DNA from: Anaerobacillus sp.
GTDB taxonomy: Bacteria > Bacillota > Bacilli > Bacillales_H > Anaerobacillaceae
Assembly (NCBI GenBank): GCA_007120055.1
Contig: SKOL01000686.1
Location: 1-7,497, forward strand
Length of the DNA stretch: 7,497 bases
Direction: 5' to 3'
Part shown: positions 6,612 through 7,497 of the stretch, piece after piece
Layout of the letters: each line of letters starts with the position of its first letter
Position numbering within the stretch: position 1 is the first letter of the stretch
Program-made: the position numbers and the translations under genes
The notes under the pieces: model-generated
The model's database searches: none
What the model was told of the DNA's origin: nothing
Seen by the model: the letters and a program-made list of their open reading frames with translations, nothing else

Positions 6612-6737
6612 ATGTGGAATTGGCTGATAAAGATACAAAATTGGCTGAAAAACAGTACCAAACCTAGCCAAACGGAAGATGAACTACTTGAAGTGCAAAA
6701 AAATACAGATCGGTGTCACTTACTATGGAAATTTTGA
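6612..6737 (+). CDS. Candidate small protein of 41 residues, unknown function
   Basis: The ORF starts with ATG at 6612, 5 nt after a strong AGGAGG, and ends at TGA 6735-6737. The N-terminus WNWLIKIQNWLKN could form a tryptophan-rich amphipathic helix with basic residues; the rest is polar (SQTEDELLEVQKN) and ends in LLWKF. I do not recognise a family. It lies between two c-di-GMP-controlled units and ends 34 nt before the promoter of the EAL gene. Its RBS abuts a hairpin (6572-6598) that might influence translation. It could equally be a chance ORF behind an SD-like part of the repeat element. Confidence 0.35.
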   Translation: MWNWLIKIQNWLKNSTKPSQTEDELLEVQKNTDRCHLLWKF

Positions 6738-6770
6738 AAATATTAGGAAAGGGTGTAGAACTTTGCGACT

Positions 6771-6779
6771 TGTTATAAT
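6771..6779 (+). promoter_or_regulatory. Predicted extended -10 promoter of the EAL gene
   Basis: TGTTATAAT is a perfect extended -10 (TGn plus TATAAT). It predicts a start near 6786, about 15 nt before the riboswitch-like leader. No good -35 is seen. Confidence 0.6.
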
Positions 6780-6800
6780 AAAATAGAATAAAAGGCGATG

Positions 6801-6886
6801 TACGATAAAGGCAAACTTATTAAGATATAAAGCCACAAAACAACGAGTCTAAGGCACATGCAAGGCAAATGAGTTACCGAAAAAGT
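6801..6886 (+). ncRNA. c-di-GMP-I-like (GEMM-I) riboswitch, divergent
   Basis: Landmarks are GATAAAGGCAAAC (6804-6816), GCCACAAAAC (6832-6841) in the place of GACGCAAAGC, GUCUAAGGC (6847-6855) and GAGUUACCGAA (6871-6881). Order, spacing and position upstream of an EAL gene, with a terminator following, all fit the class I c-di-GMP leader. It is divergent: P2 would be CUUAU with AUAAAG around the loop UAAGAU instead of a GNRA loop, two positions of the receptor segment are changed, and P3 is weak. It may be a functional variant, one with altered ligand preference, or an eroded copy. Confidence 0.6.
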
Positions 6887-6894
6887 AGAGGAAT

Positions 6895-6939
6895 AAAAGC
6901 TGACTCCCTATATTTTGCTGGTGTCGGCTTTTAATTTGG
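6895..6939 (+). terminator. Leader terminator between riboswitch and EAL gene
   Basis: AAAAGCTGAC (6895-6904) pairs with GTCGGCTTTT (6923-6932), including one G-U pair. After a T-T mismatch CC (6906-6907) pairs with GG (6920-6921). TTTTAATTT forms a modest U-tract. GACTC in its 5' arm (6902-6906) is complementary to GAGTC inside the aptamer (6845-6849), a possible antiterminator. CTCCC (6904-6908) could also cover the GGGAG of the RBS (6938-6942). Confidence 0.7.
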
Positions 6940-6943
6940 GAGG
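6938..6943 (+). promoter_or_regulatory. RBS that sets the TTG start of the EAL gene
   Basis: GGGAGG ends 6 nt before the TTG at 6950. No ATG or GTG nearby fits better. Confidence 0.75.
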
Positions 6944-6949
6944 TATATT

Positions 6950-7497
6950 TTGGAGACTATCAAAGAAGCGATAAAAAACAAAGAGTTTTACCACCACTTT
7001 CAACCTATTTTTGATATTAAAGACTGGAAGATTATAGGTTATGAAAGTTTTTTAAGATCCGATAATAGACCTAAACCTGAGATTGTTTTTGAGGAAGCGA
7101 GAAAAGAAGAGCAGCTTTATGAGATGGATACGTGGTCCATCTATCAAGCTATCGACACCTATCAAAGATCGGGAAGCTTGAAAAAAGAAGGCTTATTATT
7201 TTTAAATATTTTCCCATCGACAATCTTAAACGATCAATTCCCAGCGTTTATTAAGAAGATTATGTTGGAGTTTTCATTAACGAGCGAACAAGTCGTCTTT
7301 GAAATATTAGAAGCAGAAGTTATTACAGAAATGGACAAGTTTAAGGAAAGAATAGTCGCGTTAAAAAATCAAGGGTTTTTAATTGCGGTTGATGATATGG
7401 GCAAAGATCAAACATGTTTAAAATTAATCATCGAGATCGAACCCCATTTTATTAAACTAGACCGCTATTTTGCGAAGGACATGCATCTTTCACCGAA
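6950..7497 (+). CDS. EAL-domain protein, probable c-di-GMP phosphodiesterase (3' end outside window)
   Basis: The first 182 residues are present and the gene runs off the window. The EAL domain begins almost at the N-terminus (FQPIF, 17-21), so no sensor domain precedes it. The signature is ESFLR (E32-R36) instead of EALLR; the metal-binding E32 and R36 are kept. Other catalytic positions are present: N86 (LNIFPS), E118 (VFEILEAE), D148-D149 (VDDMG), and K169 with D171 (IKLD). The loop normally reading DDFGTG is DDMGKD (148-153), as in YkuI-like and other divergent Bacillus EAL proteins. The later E, Q and QGY motifs lie beyond the edge. The role is probably c-di-GMP hydrolysis or binding in the cytosol. 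The gene has its own promoter, riboswitch-like leader and terminator, and is divergent from the large c-di-GMP gene. Confidence 0.88.
   Translation, partial: METIKEAIKNKEFYHHFQPIFDIKDWKIIGYESFLRSDNRPKPEIVFEEARKEEQLYEMDTWSIYQAIDTYQRSGSLKKEGLLFLNIFPSTILNDQFPAFIKKIMLEFSLTSEQVVFEILEAEVITEMDKFKERIVALKNQGFLIAVDDMGKDQTCLKLIIEIEPHFIKLDRYFAKDMHLSP

Overview
The window looks like a chromosomal segment from a low-GC Gram-positive bacterium of the Bacillales, probably a Bacillaceae. The clues are strong AGGAGG-type ribosome binding sites, three TTG starts out of four main genes, AT-rich intergenic DNA with many intrinsic terminators, and c-di-GMP-I (GEMM) type leaders. The species cannot be told from the sequence.

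Left part (1-3165), plus strand. A complete M20-family Zn-dependent amidohydrolase (N-carbamoyl-L-amino acid hydrolase / allantoate amidohydrolase group) ends in a strong terminator. The promoter of the next gene begins inside the tail of that terminator. The next gene is a predicted three-part transcriptional regulator: ligand-sensor-like N-terminus, nucleotide-cyclase-fold-like middle and C-terminal winged helix. It has a leader of about 150 nt that carries a second hairpin plus U-tract, a candidate attenuator. After its stop codon the same reading frame stays open for 55 codons and holds a degenerate 21-nt (heptad) repeat. A bidirectional terminator then separates this gene from the convergent gene to its right.

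Right part (3216-7497): c-di-GMP signalling. A large minus-strand protein (PAS-PAS-PAS-GGDEF-EAL-PilZ) and a plus-strand EAL protein (cut by the window edge) are arranged head to head. Each has an extended -10 promoter, a c-di-GMP-I type riboswitch, an intrinsic terminator and a strong RBS before a TTG start. The riboswitch of the large gene is textbook in its ligand-binding core but carries a 64-nt branched insertion at the tip of its long P3 helix. The riboswitch of the small gene is recognisable but departs from the consensus at several conserved sites. Between the two units lie a short inverted-repeat element and a 41-codon candidate small gene.

How they may work together (inference): the large protein has a degenerate DGDEF cyclase motif, a complete set of EAL catalytic residues and an intact PilZ c-di-GMP-binding motif, so it is more likely a phosphodiesterase than a cyclase. 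Pairing options in its leader suggest an OFF switch. Two turnover enzymes, each under a sensor for their own substrate, would form a local feedback circuit.
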